The translations under genes were made by a program, and so were the position numbers. A stretch of DNA of 64,000 nucleotides, from the NCBI GenBank assembly GCA_025200525.1, contig CM045770.1, forward strand, positions 128,988,200 through 129,052,199, given 5' to 3'. The DNA comes from Camellia lanceoleosa. Lineage: Eukaryota; Streptophyta; Magnoliopsida; Ericales; Theaceae. This document shows, in pieces, positions 31,150 to 43,912 of the stretch; position 1 is the stretch's first letter; every line of letters begins with the position of its first letter. The notes below the pieces were generated by a model, which was not told the DNA's origin, did not search any database, and worked only from the letters and a program-made list of their open reading frames with translations.

Positions 31150-32500
31150 AACATTTTCAAACCTAAGTGTTGAAAAAGTGTATTTTTCGACATAGTTTTC
31201 AAACCGGGAATCCCTTGTTAGTTCTGTAAATTTCCAAAACTTACATTGGCCCCTTCTGAGGTGCTTCAAGGTGTTTCACGATTTTGGCTCCCGATGGCCT
31301 ATTTTCAAGCCTAAGAGTTGGAAAAGTGTATTTTTAAAACCGGGAGTCCCGTGCTAGTTCCATAAGTTCCCACAACTTACATTAGTCTCTCTTGAGGTGT
31401 TCAAGGTGTTCCCCAGGCCTTCTTGTGGCTGTTAAACGGTTTTTGCCCTCGATGGCCTATTTTTAAGTCTAAGAGTTAGAAAAGTGTTTTTTTTGACTTA
31501 GTTTTCAAAGTAGGAGTCACGTGCTAGTTTTGTAAGTTTTCACAAGTTACAATGGTTCCTTCCGAGGTGTTTGAGGTGTTCCCCAGACATTCTCATGGTT
31601 GTTTCATGATTTTGGCCGTCGATGGCCTATTTTGAAGCTTATGTGTTGGAAAAATGCATTTTTCGACTTAGTTTTCAACTGAGTCCCGTGCTAGTTTTGT
31701 AAGTTTCCAAAACTTACATTGGTCCCTCCCAAGGTGTTTGGGCTGTTCCTTAGGCCTTCTCGAGGTTGTTTCACGATTTTGGCCCTTGACAGCCTACTTT
31801 CAAGCCTAAGTGTTAGAAAAGTGCATTTTTAGACTTTGTTCTCAAACCAGGAGTCCCGTGCTAGTTTCGTAAGTTTTCACAACTTACATTGGTCCCTCCT
31901 GAGGTGTTCATGGTGTTCCCCGAGCCTTTTCATGGCCGTTTTAGAATTTTGGCCCTTGATGGACTATTTTCAAGCTTGAGTGTTGGAAAAGTGCATTTTC
32001 CAAGCCAAGAGCCTTGTGCTAGTTTCGTAAGTTTTCACAACTTACATTGGTCACTCCCGAGGTGTTCAGGGTGGTCCCCATGCCTTCTTCTGGCCGTTAC
32101 ATGATTTTAGCCCCCGATGGCCTATTTTTCAAGCCTAAGTGTTGAAAAAGTGCATTTTTTTATTTAGCTTTCAAACCGGGAGTTTCGTGCTAGATCTATA
32201 CATTTTCACGACTTACAATGGTCCCTTCCAAGGTGTTTGTGATGTTCCGTAGGCCTTCTCATGGTTGTTTCACGATTTTGGCCCGCGATGGCCCATTTTC
32301 TAGCCTAAGTGTTGGAAAAGTACATTTTTTGACTTAGTTTTGTGCCTAAGTGTTGAAATAGTGAAAATTTTGAAGTAATTTTCAAATCAGGAGCCATGTT
32401 ATTATTTCGTAAGTTTGCACAAATTATGTTGCTCTGTCTCAAGGTGTTTGTGATGTTTCCCGAGCCTTTACATGCATATTTCACTATTTTTCCAAGACCA
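31150..32500. repeat. Tandem array of eight ~167-bp units in the CACTA element
   Basis: Each unit runs from CCTAAGTGTTGGAAAAGTGC through CGGGAGTCCCGTGCTAG and AACTTACATTGGTCCCTCC to GATGGCCTATTTTCAAG. The GTGCTAG anchor recurs near 31351, 31521, 31688, 31857, 32014, 32188 and more degenerate near 32398, with a short first unit near 31217. Spacing is about 157-174 bp in the core. The array lies between the TNPA-like gene and the 3' terminus. It has no conserved open frame. Confidence 0.85.
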
Positions 32501-32986
32501 TTCACGCTTAAATGTCAAAGTAGTTTTTTCTTCTACCCTAGTTGAAGAAGAAATTTTCTACTAAATTAACATAGAAACATAATATACTAACCAAGAAGCT
32601 TGTCCATCAGAATTTGAACTTTCCTCACTCTCAAAATTTCCTGTGATACCTTTATGCCTCAAACACTGTATGATACTTTGTATCTTCTTGCTTTATTTCT
32701 TCTCTGACTTTTGAAACCTTGCAATTTGTTCATTTTGCTGTGTTATTTGCATCTTAAGGCGTTGAACATAGTTACTATTTTTAGCAGGTGAAACAGTTGT
32801 ATTCATAGAAAAAGGAGGCCTCATGTTGAGTCATTTCACATTGCTTGACCTTTACTTCAGCACCTTGATTGACAACTCCTCTAGGGTCAAAGGGATCTCA
32901 CCAGTCTACGAGAGGTGTTCTGCTTGCGTCTGCATCATGTTGTCCTATTAATTTGAAATAAATCAAACAATTATGAGTTATTCTAC

Positions 32987-35900
32987 TCTCTCAGTAGACC
33001 ACTTAAACTCTCAAGGCTACCCTATTTTGGAGAGGGCGAATTAGGTTCTAGCTACTACATTCAACTCTGTCACGGCTCAATCTAATCTCACAAAGTGCAA
33101 TGTAAGACTAATAAATCACCAAAGAGTCCAAATCCGGCAAATCGCTTTGGAAAATCGATTTTAATCAAAAAGCGCCAAACATGGACTGCTTTGCCAGATT
33201 TCAGAGTCACCACCTAAATATTTTGTTTTGGAAAATTTAGGAAATCCTGACTTGTGCCAAAGGCCACATGTCCATCATCACCAAAGTTGCCTCGGCTTGG
33301 GAACTTGGGTACGAGGGGGGAAGGTCATGAAATGAGCACCCCTGCTCGCCCGATCAAAGAATCGGCCTTTACTAAACATGATATGTTATTTTGAAAACAC
33401 ATGTGTTCTTCTTTCAGTTTATTAGCTAACCTTACTATGTGATGCGCACAGCATACAAGTATAGACTCAATCATGTGGATTGGAACAAAATAACTCGTGT
33501 TTGTTTTTTGAAAATGGTTTGAAAGTGCTACTCGCAAGTAGGTTAAAGTGCGAATTTGCCACCCTCAAGTGGGCTTAAAACTCACAATCATCGAGTTGTT
33601 CCAATTCAAGCAATCAAGCCTTCATCCACAGACATTCATGCAGTTAATCACTTAAGCAAATAGCCTCATGTCAAGCATGCTATCATGGCAACACTCACAC
33701 TCATGCAAGGATGCTAAAGCATAAACACTTACAGTGTACTCCAAGCCAAAATAGAAAACTAGTTGGAAATCAATGCATGATCCTAATTATGTTAAAATGC
33801 CTATGCAATACATGCAAAATGCATTTAATAGGCTCGGCTATCTAAGATGGCATATGAATGCAACACTTGATAACATGCTTTGAAAACGTATTCAAGTAAG
33901 CGTATTGAAATACAATGCGGTTTGAATGATGCACCGAGCCCGGTGCATGCAAGACAAATGAGTGATGCAAACATGCAAAGCATAAGGTATGCTAATCAAA
34001 ACGTGCCCTAAAACTAACCATCGAAAGTGGTAAGTAAAAGGGAGAAAGAAATGGGGTTGGAAGACATGCACACACACACGTACCCTTATTACAACATTTT
34101 GCCCTCTCGACGGAGGGTCCGAATGAAAGCTAAGCTAATCAACTACTCTAATTAAGCTAATTAGACTAATTATTACAAACCAATCAAATAACTAGTAAAC
34201 TACTTACTAATTATTACAACACCTTAACTAACTAACAAATTAATTAAAGCACAAATTCAGATGTTAACTAACAAATAAAACTTTAAACTATGCTGCCTCA
34301 GCTCTGTTGAAGAAGTTGAACATGAATGCTCGCATTTGGTTTCTCGCCCTGAAAAGCTCTCCAGTTTGCTCTCTTGAGGCTCTGTCTGCAGGGTGTCTTC
34401 AAGATCTTGTTGCTGAAACTTACCAAAACAGTGCTGGGGAGTGCACCAGTGGCCTACCAGCTATGAAAGGTGGTTGCTGGCCCCCTGCTGGCCAAGAGTG
34501 GGCCTCTGCCGGCCAAGGATAGAAGGGTGTTGGCCATCAATGTGGCATTGCCGGCCACTGGTGTGCTGTGACACCATTCTGCAACAGAGCACAAAAACAG
34601 AGAAAATGAAAGGATCTCCCAAGGGTATGTACGTACTATGCCACTCCATATGACCTCAAAACATCAAGGGAGAGGCATCATTGGATTTAAGACCATCAAT
34701 CAAGCATCGCAATGCATGATGGCCAAAGATCTAACTTGCACAAATTCGATGAATGCACAACAAACAAGACGCTAAGACCACGACCTTATCATAAGTGATC
34801 AAAGGCAATGGAGACAAAGGGGATTGGCTCACTTTCATCACTTTGAGTATGAAGTGGGCCAATCCACCTTGTGTTCAACATAACATCCGGTTGAACACGA
34901 TGCAATGCAAACAACATGCTCATCATGGCATGAAATGCAAGACTCTAACATGCAAACAACGCATGCACAACATGTTAAGAGACTTAAGCATTAAAGCTAG
35001 TGAAGGATACAACACTAGGATCATGTAATACAATGCTCAATGGACTAAACCAGCCCCAAGCAGGACCTCATGCATGCCAAAATAGTGGCCAAAATGATCT
35101 GAAATGATAGCATGAAAGGCAAGAAAATGATGTTCATGCATTGACTCACAAACAAGGCATAAGGCTCAACTCTCAAACACAATTAAAGAGTGATAAACAT
35201 GAGAGTATAACAAGGCTATATGCTCTAAAATTATGTGTTAAGTGATGCCATATCACATAAACATCACAAATAAGGCATGCCAGAAGACCTAAAACACAAG
35301 GCTAGTAAAGAGCACTACCCAAGAAGTATGCAATACATAGCCCAAACAACCAAACCAGCTCTAGATACAGCTCAACCATGCCAAATCAAAGGCCAAAACA
35401 TGCTGAAATGATAGCCCAAAAGCTTAGACAAGCATACATACGTATTGGCTCACAAACAAGGCATGAGGCACATCTCTCAAAAGCATTGAAAGAGTGGAAT
35501 ATGTGAGTGTGACTATGCTATATACACTAAAATCATGTGAGAAATAAGGCTAAGGCATGCAATCATCACATTCAAAGCATGCTAGGGACCTCAAACACAA
35601 AGCTAGTGAAGCCCAACTACACTATAGCTATACAAAGCTAAGCATATATGACCAAGACCACTTAAAACAGACCTCAAGCATGTTAAATCAGTGGCAAAAA
35701 TGTGCTGGAGTGTAGCCAAAATAAGCTAGAATGGTGGGTTAAAGCATCAAGCATGTTAGGCCAATTAGCGAAATTACACCACAAGTGTAAGAAGCATGCA
35801 AGCAATAGCCAAACCAGCCTAAAAAAGAGTTATGGCAGGTCTAAAAGGTCACAAAAAAAATGCTTGAACAAAGCCACAAAAAAGTAGAAACACATGCTCA

Positions 35901-36944
35901 TTTGGTAGGCCAACAACACAAGCAAGCAAGGCATGAGGAGAGGGGACCACCCCCTCCCATTTTGGACCTCAAAACCACCTTTCCACCGCTGAAATTCCTC
36001 TGAGTTTCAGTGGTAGGAAGGCCAGGCAAAGGCAATTACAAAAGCTTTAAAGGATGGCTCAAAAGCTTAACAAATAAGGCATACAAGGGGGGAAACACCC
36101 CCAACTTCCACAAGGACTCAAACAACCATTTTTAACACTTAAAAATAAATCTTTTTGTAGTTGAAAGCTAGGCCTAAAACAACATGAAAAGGTGGCTAAT
36201 ATGGTATACAAACATAAGCTTAAAAGGGGAATATACTCACCCTTGAAGCACAGTAGCCAGAGGACAACTTCTGAGCCCAAAAACCAACCTTTTGAACTCC
36301 AAACAAACCTTCAAGGACCTCAGCTCCAAGGTAGTGGTGTTTGACTAGGTGTTCCTTTGCAAAAATGTGAAGACAACACACTTTAAGGCACTATTAAGCA
36401 CAATATATATAGAGAGAGAGAGTGTGAGAATTCTAGAGAGAGGGATATTTTGTCACCAAACTTTTTTTTGAACCCTTGGAGAGAGAGAGGAGCCTCCCCT
36501 TATATAAGCAATGCAAGCAAAAGCTTGCTTGACAAGTTTGAAACTTGCCTTCATCCATCCATACACGTGTATGGAGGATGGCTCAGTGAGCCACAACTGG
36601 CTCAAAATATCTAAAATATATCTGTTGAAATAATGGTGGTTGGCAGGGCCTTATTGATGGCTGGTAGGGCCTTATTGATGGCTGGCAGGGCCTATCTGTG
36701 GCCGGCAGGGCAAATACCATGGCCGATAGCCCTTGATCATAGCCGGCAGTGCACTAAAACAAGCACTAGGGAGGGACCAAAGCATGGTCCAAAAATGGAG
36801 TGGAAATGAAACAGGGTTTGGAAAGCTCAAACCTGTGACGTTCTGCTGCAAAATTCGAGTGCTCGACGAACAATCAAACTTGTGATTGGATGTCCCTGCA
36901 AGCATATCCAAGTCTTGAGGACGGTCAAAAATGGGGTGTCTACA
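32987..36944 (-). mobile_element. Solo LTR d of the TAT family, in the last intron of the TNPA-like gene
   Basis: The right end is GGGGTGTCTACA (36944), the reverse complement of the family start, followed by TCTAC. A TCTAC copy also lies at 32982-32986, but between it and AGTAGACC (32993) there is TCTCTC, so the left border is between 32987 and 32993 and the terminal base appears changed. Both flanks are intron sequence of the same CACTA gene, which independently supports insertion. It keeps both GGCC clusters (36760-36645 and 34560-34445), a TATA box (36508-36499, minus), GA tracts near 36410-36490, and the hairpin (34101-34118). Confidence 0.8.
34101..34118 (-). other. Conserved LTR hairpin (copy in LTR d)
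   Basis: Minus strand ACCCTCCGTCGAGAGGGC, identical to the LTR a copy. Confidence 0.5.
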
Positions 36945-39634
36945 TCTACACAGTAAAATAAATAATTTTATCAAAATTAATATGCATTGTCTTGTACATA
37001 CAAAATTAACTTGGCTCTTCAACGAAATCCATTCATGCCTGTCCGAATTATAGTGGATGGACTTGTAAAATTTTGCCAAATCGGGCACTTTTCCATTTGC
37101 AATTATCTAATTAATTTGTTTTTGAATGCTATTTCAAATATTTGATGCACCAAGCTGTATACCCTGACCAGGATTGATTTTGATCCACATTGATATTTTG
37201 TTTTCATTTACATCGTATTATTCACATTAGTTAGTGATTGTTCCCACACAATTGAAAGACCAATAAAAATAAGAAAACTTAACATTAGTAAGAAGAAACT
37301 TAAATTTTGACAATTAACATAAAACATTTTACCTTGAATTTTTAACTATTCCACTTGTCAATAATAGATGTCCACTGATTAAGAGCAACACTTGCAGGTG
37401 GGTAGCTTCTCACGTACTCCTCCCCTTTTGCATCCTTAAGTTGCTTGTATTGTTTGTGCAACTTGTAGGTGAAGCCACTCATTCGCCGACCAAACTATGT
37501 GTCTAAAGCCTTTGCTACATCACTCTGATTGCCTTGTAGATCAAACTGATCTTGCCAAAAAAAAAAAAAAAACACTAGAGCCTAACAACTAAACAACACT
37601 GTCCACCAAACAAAAGAAAACTAATACAAAATAGACATTAAAGAAATACAAACTAAAAAACCAAGAGTGCGGCTTAAAAACAGGGGCCCACAAAAAGAAA
37701 ACACAGTTTGCATTACCAAACCAACCAGATCTACTGCCTATAATAATAAAAAGATAGCAACTAACCACGAAGTTGTTACAAAAAGGAATCACAATAGAGG
37801 TGAAAGAACACAACAATCAGCATGGGCTGTAGCCAGCAGGGTGGAGGCCTAACCTTCAGAAGTCTGAGACTACAAATGTTAATTTAAAAACTATCTTACC
37901 AATTCCTGAAGGGCATTTCCCTATTAAGTATTCGGGAGTCCCTCTTATATCTACAAGGTTAACCTCGCAGGACTTTGAATTCTCAAGTAAGAAAGCTGAT
38001 TATAGTAACACCTTGAACACACACATAGCTCATTATAAAATAATTAAAAGAAAAGAGACAAAACATAAAAAGATAAATGATCCAGTACTACTTGTAAATA
38101 TGAAAACCATAACTAATTAATTCATTAAAAAGGGAAAAACAGAGATGCTTATCTGATTCAGGGTTGCCATATCTAATCATCCAAAACAATATGTTCAAAC
38201 TTTTATAAATCAAGAAATAAACAGTCATATCTTTTTAGATTATTGAATATGCTAAACATGATAAAGGAAAAATGGGGGCAGATGAGAAAATCCTATAGTT
38301 TCTTTACCGCCAAGCATTGCATCATCAGCTCCTTATCAGCATCATTCACCTTTTTTTATCTACGAACGCTCAGGTTTGGTAACTGCGTTTGAACCTCTAT
38401 ACCAATCTTGGAGACTAGCTTAGAGGTGTTATCTTCTACTGGCATACGAAACTGTTCAGGTATAGTAACTAACATCTTCTCATCCTTATCAACAAGCGAT
38501 GGGCCTGTATGTCGCGTATCGGGCAACGACTACGTCTATCATGTGATGTTGTAAGGACATAATATTAATTGAGTTAGTAAGTAAACAAACGCAAGTTAAA
38601 CCTTAAAAACAAGTTTGCAAACTTACCAATTGTAGCTCGGCTTTTTGTGCCCCCTTTCAAAAAAATGAATAGCCCGTACAGTTCGGACTCCACTTATTGG
38701 TTTTGAATTTGATTTCACAAGTGCAATGTGAAACAGTGGAAACACAAAAAGAGTCCAAATCCGGCAATTTCTTTTTGGAAAATCAATGTTTGAATCAAAT
38801 GCCAAAAATGGACTGCTTTGCCAGGTTTCAGAGTCGCCAGCTAAATATTTATTTTGAGAAATTTAGGAAACCTGTGACTCATGCCAAAGGCCATTAGTCC
38901 GTCGTTACCAAAGTGTCATGATTCGAGAACTTAGGTATGAGAGGGGAAGGTCATTAATTGAGCACCCCACTCATCCGATCAAAGATCGGCCTCTACTAAT
39001 CATGATGTGATTCTTATGTACAATATATATTCTCATTCTAATTATTAGGCTAACTTTACTATGTGATGCATACAAGTATAGACTAATTTTGCAAACATTG
39101 GAACACTTGAATCATGTTTGTTTTGAAAAAGTGGTCGCATATGGACATTATTCGAATTATTCCAATTTAAGCAAATAGCCTTCATCCATAAGCATTCAAG
39201 CAGTTTATCAATTAAGCATTTAGCCTCATGGTAGTATGTTTGATATGACAGCAATCACACTTATGCAATATGCTAAAGCATAAAAACTTACCTCATACTC
39301 CAAGCCAAAAGAGAAACTAGCTAGAAAAATGCATGATCCTAACTATGCAACATGACCAATGCAACACATACAATGTACAAGTAATAAGTTTGACTACTAG
39401 CATGGTATGTGAGTTAATTCAAGGCATGTGATAGCGCACGTATTCAAGTAAAGAGGTTGAATTTGGCATTCGAGTAATATGACGAGTCGAACTTTTATGC
39501 ATGTAAAATGAATGGAGGTAAGTCATGGAAATGTTAATTTGAAAATATGATGTCCCTATACTAACCATCATAAGCAGATAAATAAAAGGGGGGAAGAATG
39601 GGGGTTGGAGGACATACAACTTATTACATATTTG

Positions 39635-39650
39635 TCCTCGCGAATGAGGG
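39635..39650 (-). other. Conserved LTR hairpin (copy in LTR e)
   Basis: Minus strand CCCTCATTCGCGAGGA; four of five stem pairs are kept. Confidence 0.4.
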
Positions 39651-41957
39651 TCCGAATGTCCAAGTGTCCGAATAAATAATTATTACAAATTCAAATGAAT
39701 AATAACTAAAAGGGGCTGTCTAATTTATTATAACAAATATGCAATGATTGCGCGATGCTCCTTAGGAATTACTCTGTCTGCCTTGTTGAGAACTATTTTA
39801 TTTCACCCTATCATTGCTTTTAACCAAAAAGTGTATTGTATGCAATTTATTGGTGCCTTGCTGATCCAAAATACGACTCAGCCGAACCCTAAACAAATCC
39901 AATCATACCTTGTTTTCTTTTGAAAATCTATTTTTTTGTGCCTGAGGTGAAACAGTGCAGACAGGGTATTCCTAGCCATGTTTGTCTCTTCTACCCTTCT
40001 CTATCATAGAAAATACTCAAGAGAGGAGCAAACTCAGTTCCCCAAACCATCTATGGTTGCAAGTTGATTTGCAAGATGATTTTGGACACGATAGAACAAA
40101 GATCAATAAATACAATGCATAAAAACCACCCCTCCCTCCTATCATGAAGTGAATTCAAGAAGGGAACTAGAGACGATTCAAGGTTCATCAAAATATCATG
40201 AATTAATGTAAGACAAGCCTTGATACAATAGACTCCAAAGATAACGTCGTCAGAAAGACACTTCAAGATTCATCAAAACATCATGAATTGATGTAAGACA
40301 AGCCTTGACACAATAAACTCGGTATAATGTTCGACCGAATTCAATCAATCATATTGGTTCTTTATGTCGGCTGTAATCTAATTAACCAATTTTATTAGCC
40401 TTTTTTATTACCTTTCCCTTTCTTTATCTTTTCTCATTTTTGTTCAAAAGTGATATTTATGTACACTAAGTCCAAAACATAATAAAGAGAAATAAGCATC
40501 AACTTAGCCCGAGAAAACAGACCTTATTTTTTTCAGGGGAAATTACAAAGGAAGAGTCAACCTCATTTACCAGCAATAAGGGATTTCAAGTCAAACCCAA
40601 GATATGCAACAAGGACTAGTCAAACTCAAAAGAGTGATAATGACTTCGGAAAAACCCAAAGTGAGCGATAATGACTTTAAATCCAAACTTAATAATAAGC
40701 TATAATGACACTTTCCTTGGTGATTTCCAAGGGTTTAACTAGGAAGTTAGTTCCTTAAAAGTAAATACACCGGTGATAAAAAGAAATAAAAAAAATTAAA
40801 GATTGGCTTTAGTATAAGAAAGATGTATGCCTTTCGTAATGAACCTCCGAAGAGATTAAACCATTAAGCATGGAAAATTTTCTTTCTTATACTTGAATAA
40901 CAATCTCAAATTTTCACAACTTTTAATTGAAATAAGCAAAGAATGGAGGAAGGTTGCAGAGATGATTATGTGAAGTTGATTAATTGGTAAATATAACACA
41001 AACATAATATTAAAATAAAAATTATTGACATAAATTAAATAGCCCCTAATAGCATGATTTAAGCTAGAAAAAGGTGAATAAATTCAAGCTAGTAAATAAA
41101 TTTAAGGAAGGGTGGCTAACCCGTCCCCCCCCCCCCCAAGCACACACACACTTTTATAACTTCAAATCACATATTTTAGATGTTGAAAAACAGCCCCAAA
41201 TCAGTCCCAAATCAGCCCCAAAAAAGTGGCAAAAGTTAGAGAAATCAAGTGGGAAACACAAGGATAAAAGCTTGAAATAAGGTTCAAGCAAGGGTGATTA
41301 AACCCTCCACCTTTGGGTAGCTTTTAATCACAAGTTTCAGCCCTTAAAATAGTCCCAAAATAGTATGAAAACACAAGAATGAGGTGAACAAAGATTTAAA
41401 TAAAACAAAGGAGTCTTTACCTCTTGTAGAGAAGGTGTTCTTGTTATAAACCAAACTTGTGTTCTTGTTATCAAGAGTTTGAGTTATGATCTTCAAGCCT
41501 CAAATCAAATTCCAAGTTCAAGCTCTTGTATGGTATGTATGGATGATATGAGGGCTTCAAGGCCGATATGAAAGCTTATGGAAGGACAAAGATGAAGTAG
41601 CTCTAATATTTTTTGGATATTTCTAAGATATTTCTAAACTCTTGATATTGTTTCTTTCTCTTTAACTCTTAATCTTGTTTTTTTTTCACCTTTGATACAA
41701 CAGGATGAGCCCTGTATTTATAGAACTTAAGCTAGTGCCCAAAATATCTATAGAATTGGGGAGCTAGCAGATTGCTGTACAAATTGCCTGAAAAGTCAAG
41801 AGGTCCGGCTGGAACTTGGTGTCTCTGGCCGGAGGTCACTGATGTACGGCTGGAGGTCAATGTATGCCCACTGTTCCTCACTTTCAGGTTCAATACAGGT
41901 ACAAAACTGACTTTCTGGGGTAGAAATACAATGGGTATGGCAGGTTGGAATTGTTTA

Positions 41958-42445
41958 CGCTATGTTTGGTAACTTAGGAGAGAAAAGAAAAGAAATGATT
42001 ACTTAAGTAATAAGAGAAAAGAAAAGAAAAGAAATAATTGTAATTTCTCTCCTTTTTGTTTGGATAAGTAAGAAATAAAAGAAAAGAAATGATTGTGATT
42101 TCTCTCCTTGTTTGGTTAGATTTCATTAAGAGAAAAGAAAAGAAATTATTTTATGTTATATTACCAAAATAACCTTTTTATATTTTCAATCATTTTATTT
42201 CTTTTATTTTTATAGGGGTAAAATTGGTATTATGAAAATATAAACATTTGTGGGTTTCTTTTCTCTCCCAATCTCTCCACTTTTGGGAAGATTGAAAATA
42301 AGGGTTATGAGAGAAATGAGTTTCTCTCCATTTCTTTCTATTTCTCACCATTTCTCTCCACTTAAGATAACCAAACAAGGAAGAGAAATACATTTCTCTC
42401 TATTTCTTTTCTTTTCTCTCCAAATCCCTCAATCCAAACACAGTG
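41958..42445. mobile_element. MITE inside solo LTR e
   Basis: Terminal inverted repeats CGCTATGTTTGG and CACTGTGTTTGG (other strand) continue into the purine-rich inverted arms AGAGAAAAGAAAAGAAAT and their complement. TTA flanks both sides (41955-41957 and 42446-42448). The interior repeats the same purine/pyrimidine units. PIF/Harbinger-like origin is inferred from the TTA duplications; the family is not identified. Confidence 0.65.
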
Positions 42446-43291
42446 TTAGAGCTCGAACTCGGATTCTTTTATTGAGAATTAAAACCACGTACACAATATA
42501 ATCATCATCATCAAGTGCCCGGAATAAAGCGCCTAAGTCTTACGAGAGGTCAAAATTGGGGTGTCTACACCAACGATGCTAGATGCAGTCACCTCGTGCT
42601 TAGGTTGCACATTATAAGGTGGTAAGGGTTGTGTACCAACCTCTTGACTCGGGGGGGATCCATCATTTCCTCTAGGGTGGGAATTAATGGCCTTGAATGA
42701 GATTGTAAAGGGAGTCCTGGTGGCATCCCTTATTCCTGAAATAACATAATCAAATAGTAAAAAAGATATTTAGCACAATTAAAATATATTTAAAAAAATA
42801 CATGATGTTTAAGATATGTGAAAAAAGATATGTAAATAGTAAAAGACATGTTCACACACAAATATAAAATAATGTATATAATACCTCATGGTCAAAGGAA
42901 CCCAATGACTCATCATCATCATCTACCTCAACCCTAATTCCCTTTTCCTTTGCATTTGCACATTTGGGCTAAATCGTACTCACCAAAGAATTTGTAATAT
43001 TCTTCACTCCAAGATTGTTCATTATCTCACAGTTCTCCTTGATTCTCTTATTTCTTTGTTTCTCATATTCTGTTAGCTTCTTAGTTCTCAAATCACCTGG
43101 TTTTAGCCATTGTTTTTTGCCTTGGACCATTTTCTACAACTATATAACATAATTCAACTTTAATTGAAAAATATAGACAATGTAATTATGCACCATTAAA
43201 TAAAAGAAGAAAAACAAAGTAACATAAACATATAAAGTAAAAATTACATTAATTAATAACATATGTTCAGAAATAAAGTATAAAATAAAAA

Positions 43292-43912
43292 TTACATATC
43301 ATAATCCATATCAAGATCCATATCAACATTAGGAATGTTATGTTCTTCATCTTCTTCATCATCTCTATTCTCTTCCATTATCTCATCTAATGATCCTACT
43401 ATCGAAATAACATTGAATTCAACATCATCCCTACAATATCGAACAATTGGGTCAATGTCAATTGGAACAACATCAGTAGTGTTTTCTTGTTGGAACACAT
43501 CATTATTTTCTAAAGGATCCAGTAATTCTCCATCACTTGCTTCTAGAACATCAAAGACACCCCTATGTTGCACCCTTTGTATGACATTCCAAGGTTCACC
43601 CAATTTGGTATCATTCAGATAGAAGACTTGCTTAGCTTGACTAGGTAGGATAAATGGGTTAGATTGGTACCACTGACTGTTCACGTCAATGCTTGTGCAA
43701 TACGTATCAAATCGTATTGTTCTGTTTTTACCAGTGTTACCAGTGGTGTACCATTCACCTTTGGAACAAAACAACCTTTTTATCACATATGTAGTCAAAT
43801 TCCAAAACCTTGCACAAGTGACCATAGAAGTCATGCAATTTTCCTTTGTGATCTCCTTGTGTAAGCAAACCACTACTTTGACTCGTACAACAGTTGTCTA
43901 GATCTCAAGTAT
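43292..43912 (-). pseudogene. CACTA tnp2 transposase C-terminus (DUF4216 region)
   Basis: The minus-strand start at 43912 reads TSQSSGLLTQGDHKGKLHDF and VLEFDYICDKKVVLFQ, then after a frameshift near 43765 TTGNTGKNRTIRFDTYCTS, SQWYQSNPFILPSQAKQVFY and GEPWNVIQRVQHRGVFDVLE, ending in a very acidic tail (EEDEEHNIPNVDMDLDMDYD) and a stop at 43292. This is the C-terminal part of the CACTA transposase, ahead of the TNPA-like gene on the same strand, the usual order. The upstream catalytic part is absent at this site and is found inverted at 53980-56568. Confidence 0.8.

Larger units (their letters stand above)
38631..42569 (-). mobile_element. Solo LTR e of the TAT family, at a splice donor of the TNPA-like gene
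   Basis: It starts TGTAGCTCGGCTTTTTG and ends GGGGTGTCTACA, perfect TGTAG..CTACA inverted ends. The target duplication is CCAAT (38626-38630) and CCAAC (42570-42574), one transition apart. Its length is 3,939 bp including a 488-bp MITE (41958-42445). It is the most diverged copy: the GGCC cluster is weak (41800-41860), the TATA box is TATAAATA (41722-41715, minus), and a run of C lies near 41125-41138. A short direct duplication occurs at about 40175-40320. Confidence 0.85.
32557..43130 (-). pseudogene. CACTA TNPA-like gene (Transposase_24 family), split by two solo LTRs
   Basis: Minus-strand exons: 1 (43130-42885) starts MVQGKKQWLKPGDLRTKKL with KLTEYEKQRNKRIKENCEIM and one stop; 2 (42735-42570) DATRTPFTISFKAINSHPRG; 3 (38529-38308) MLVTIPEQFRMPVEDNTSKL and VSKIGIEVQTQLPNLSVR; 4 (about 37553-37331) MSGFTYKLHKQYKQLKDAKG and VALNQWTSIIDKWNS; 5 (about 37090-37002) PDLAKFYKSIHYNSDRHEW; 6 (32944-32557) DNMMQTQAEHLS, EIPLTLEELSIKVLK and a coiled-coil-like QRLKMQITQQNEQ. 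This is the plant Ptta/En/Spm protein that binds subterminal repeats. Borders have GT/AG signals, except that the exon 3-4 frame does not match cleanly. Solo LTR e sits at the exon 2 donor and solo LTR d in the last intron. Stops in exons 1, 3, 4 and 6 disable it. Confidence 0.8.
30160..43912 (-). mobile_element. CACTA element, 3' half (TNPA-like gene and terminus)
   Basis: The plus strand starts CACTATAACAAAAAAGG at 30160; on the minus strand this is the element's 3' end. From right to left it holds the tnp2 C-terminus (43912-43292), a six-exon TNPA-like gene (43130-32557), a ~167-bp tandem array (32500-31150) and a subterminal region with many TTTTGTCACC/GTGACAAA motifs. Two solo LTRs (32987-36944 and 38631-42569) interrupt the gene. 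The sequence stops inside tnp2 at 43912, where gypsy II leader begins. The missing 5' half is found in the opposite orientation at 50701-56568. Confidence 0.8.

Noticed and set aside
31889..32104. 71-codon frame in the CACTA tandem array
   Set aside because: The frame is not maintained from unit to unit.
41125..41138. Run of C as a regulatory G-quadruplex
   Set aside because: A single homopolymer run inside a diverged solo LTR; more likely replication slippage or a sequencing artefact.
42250..42501. Open frames on both strands inside the MITE
   Set aside because: They follow purine/pyrimidine runs and have no homology.
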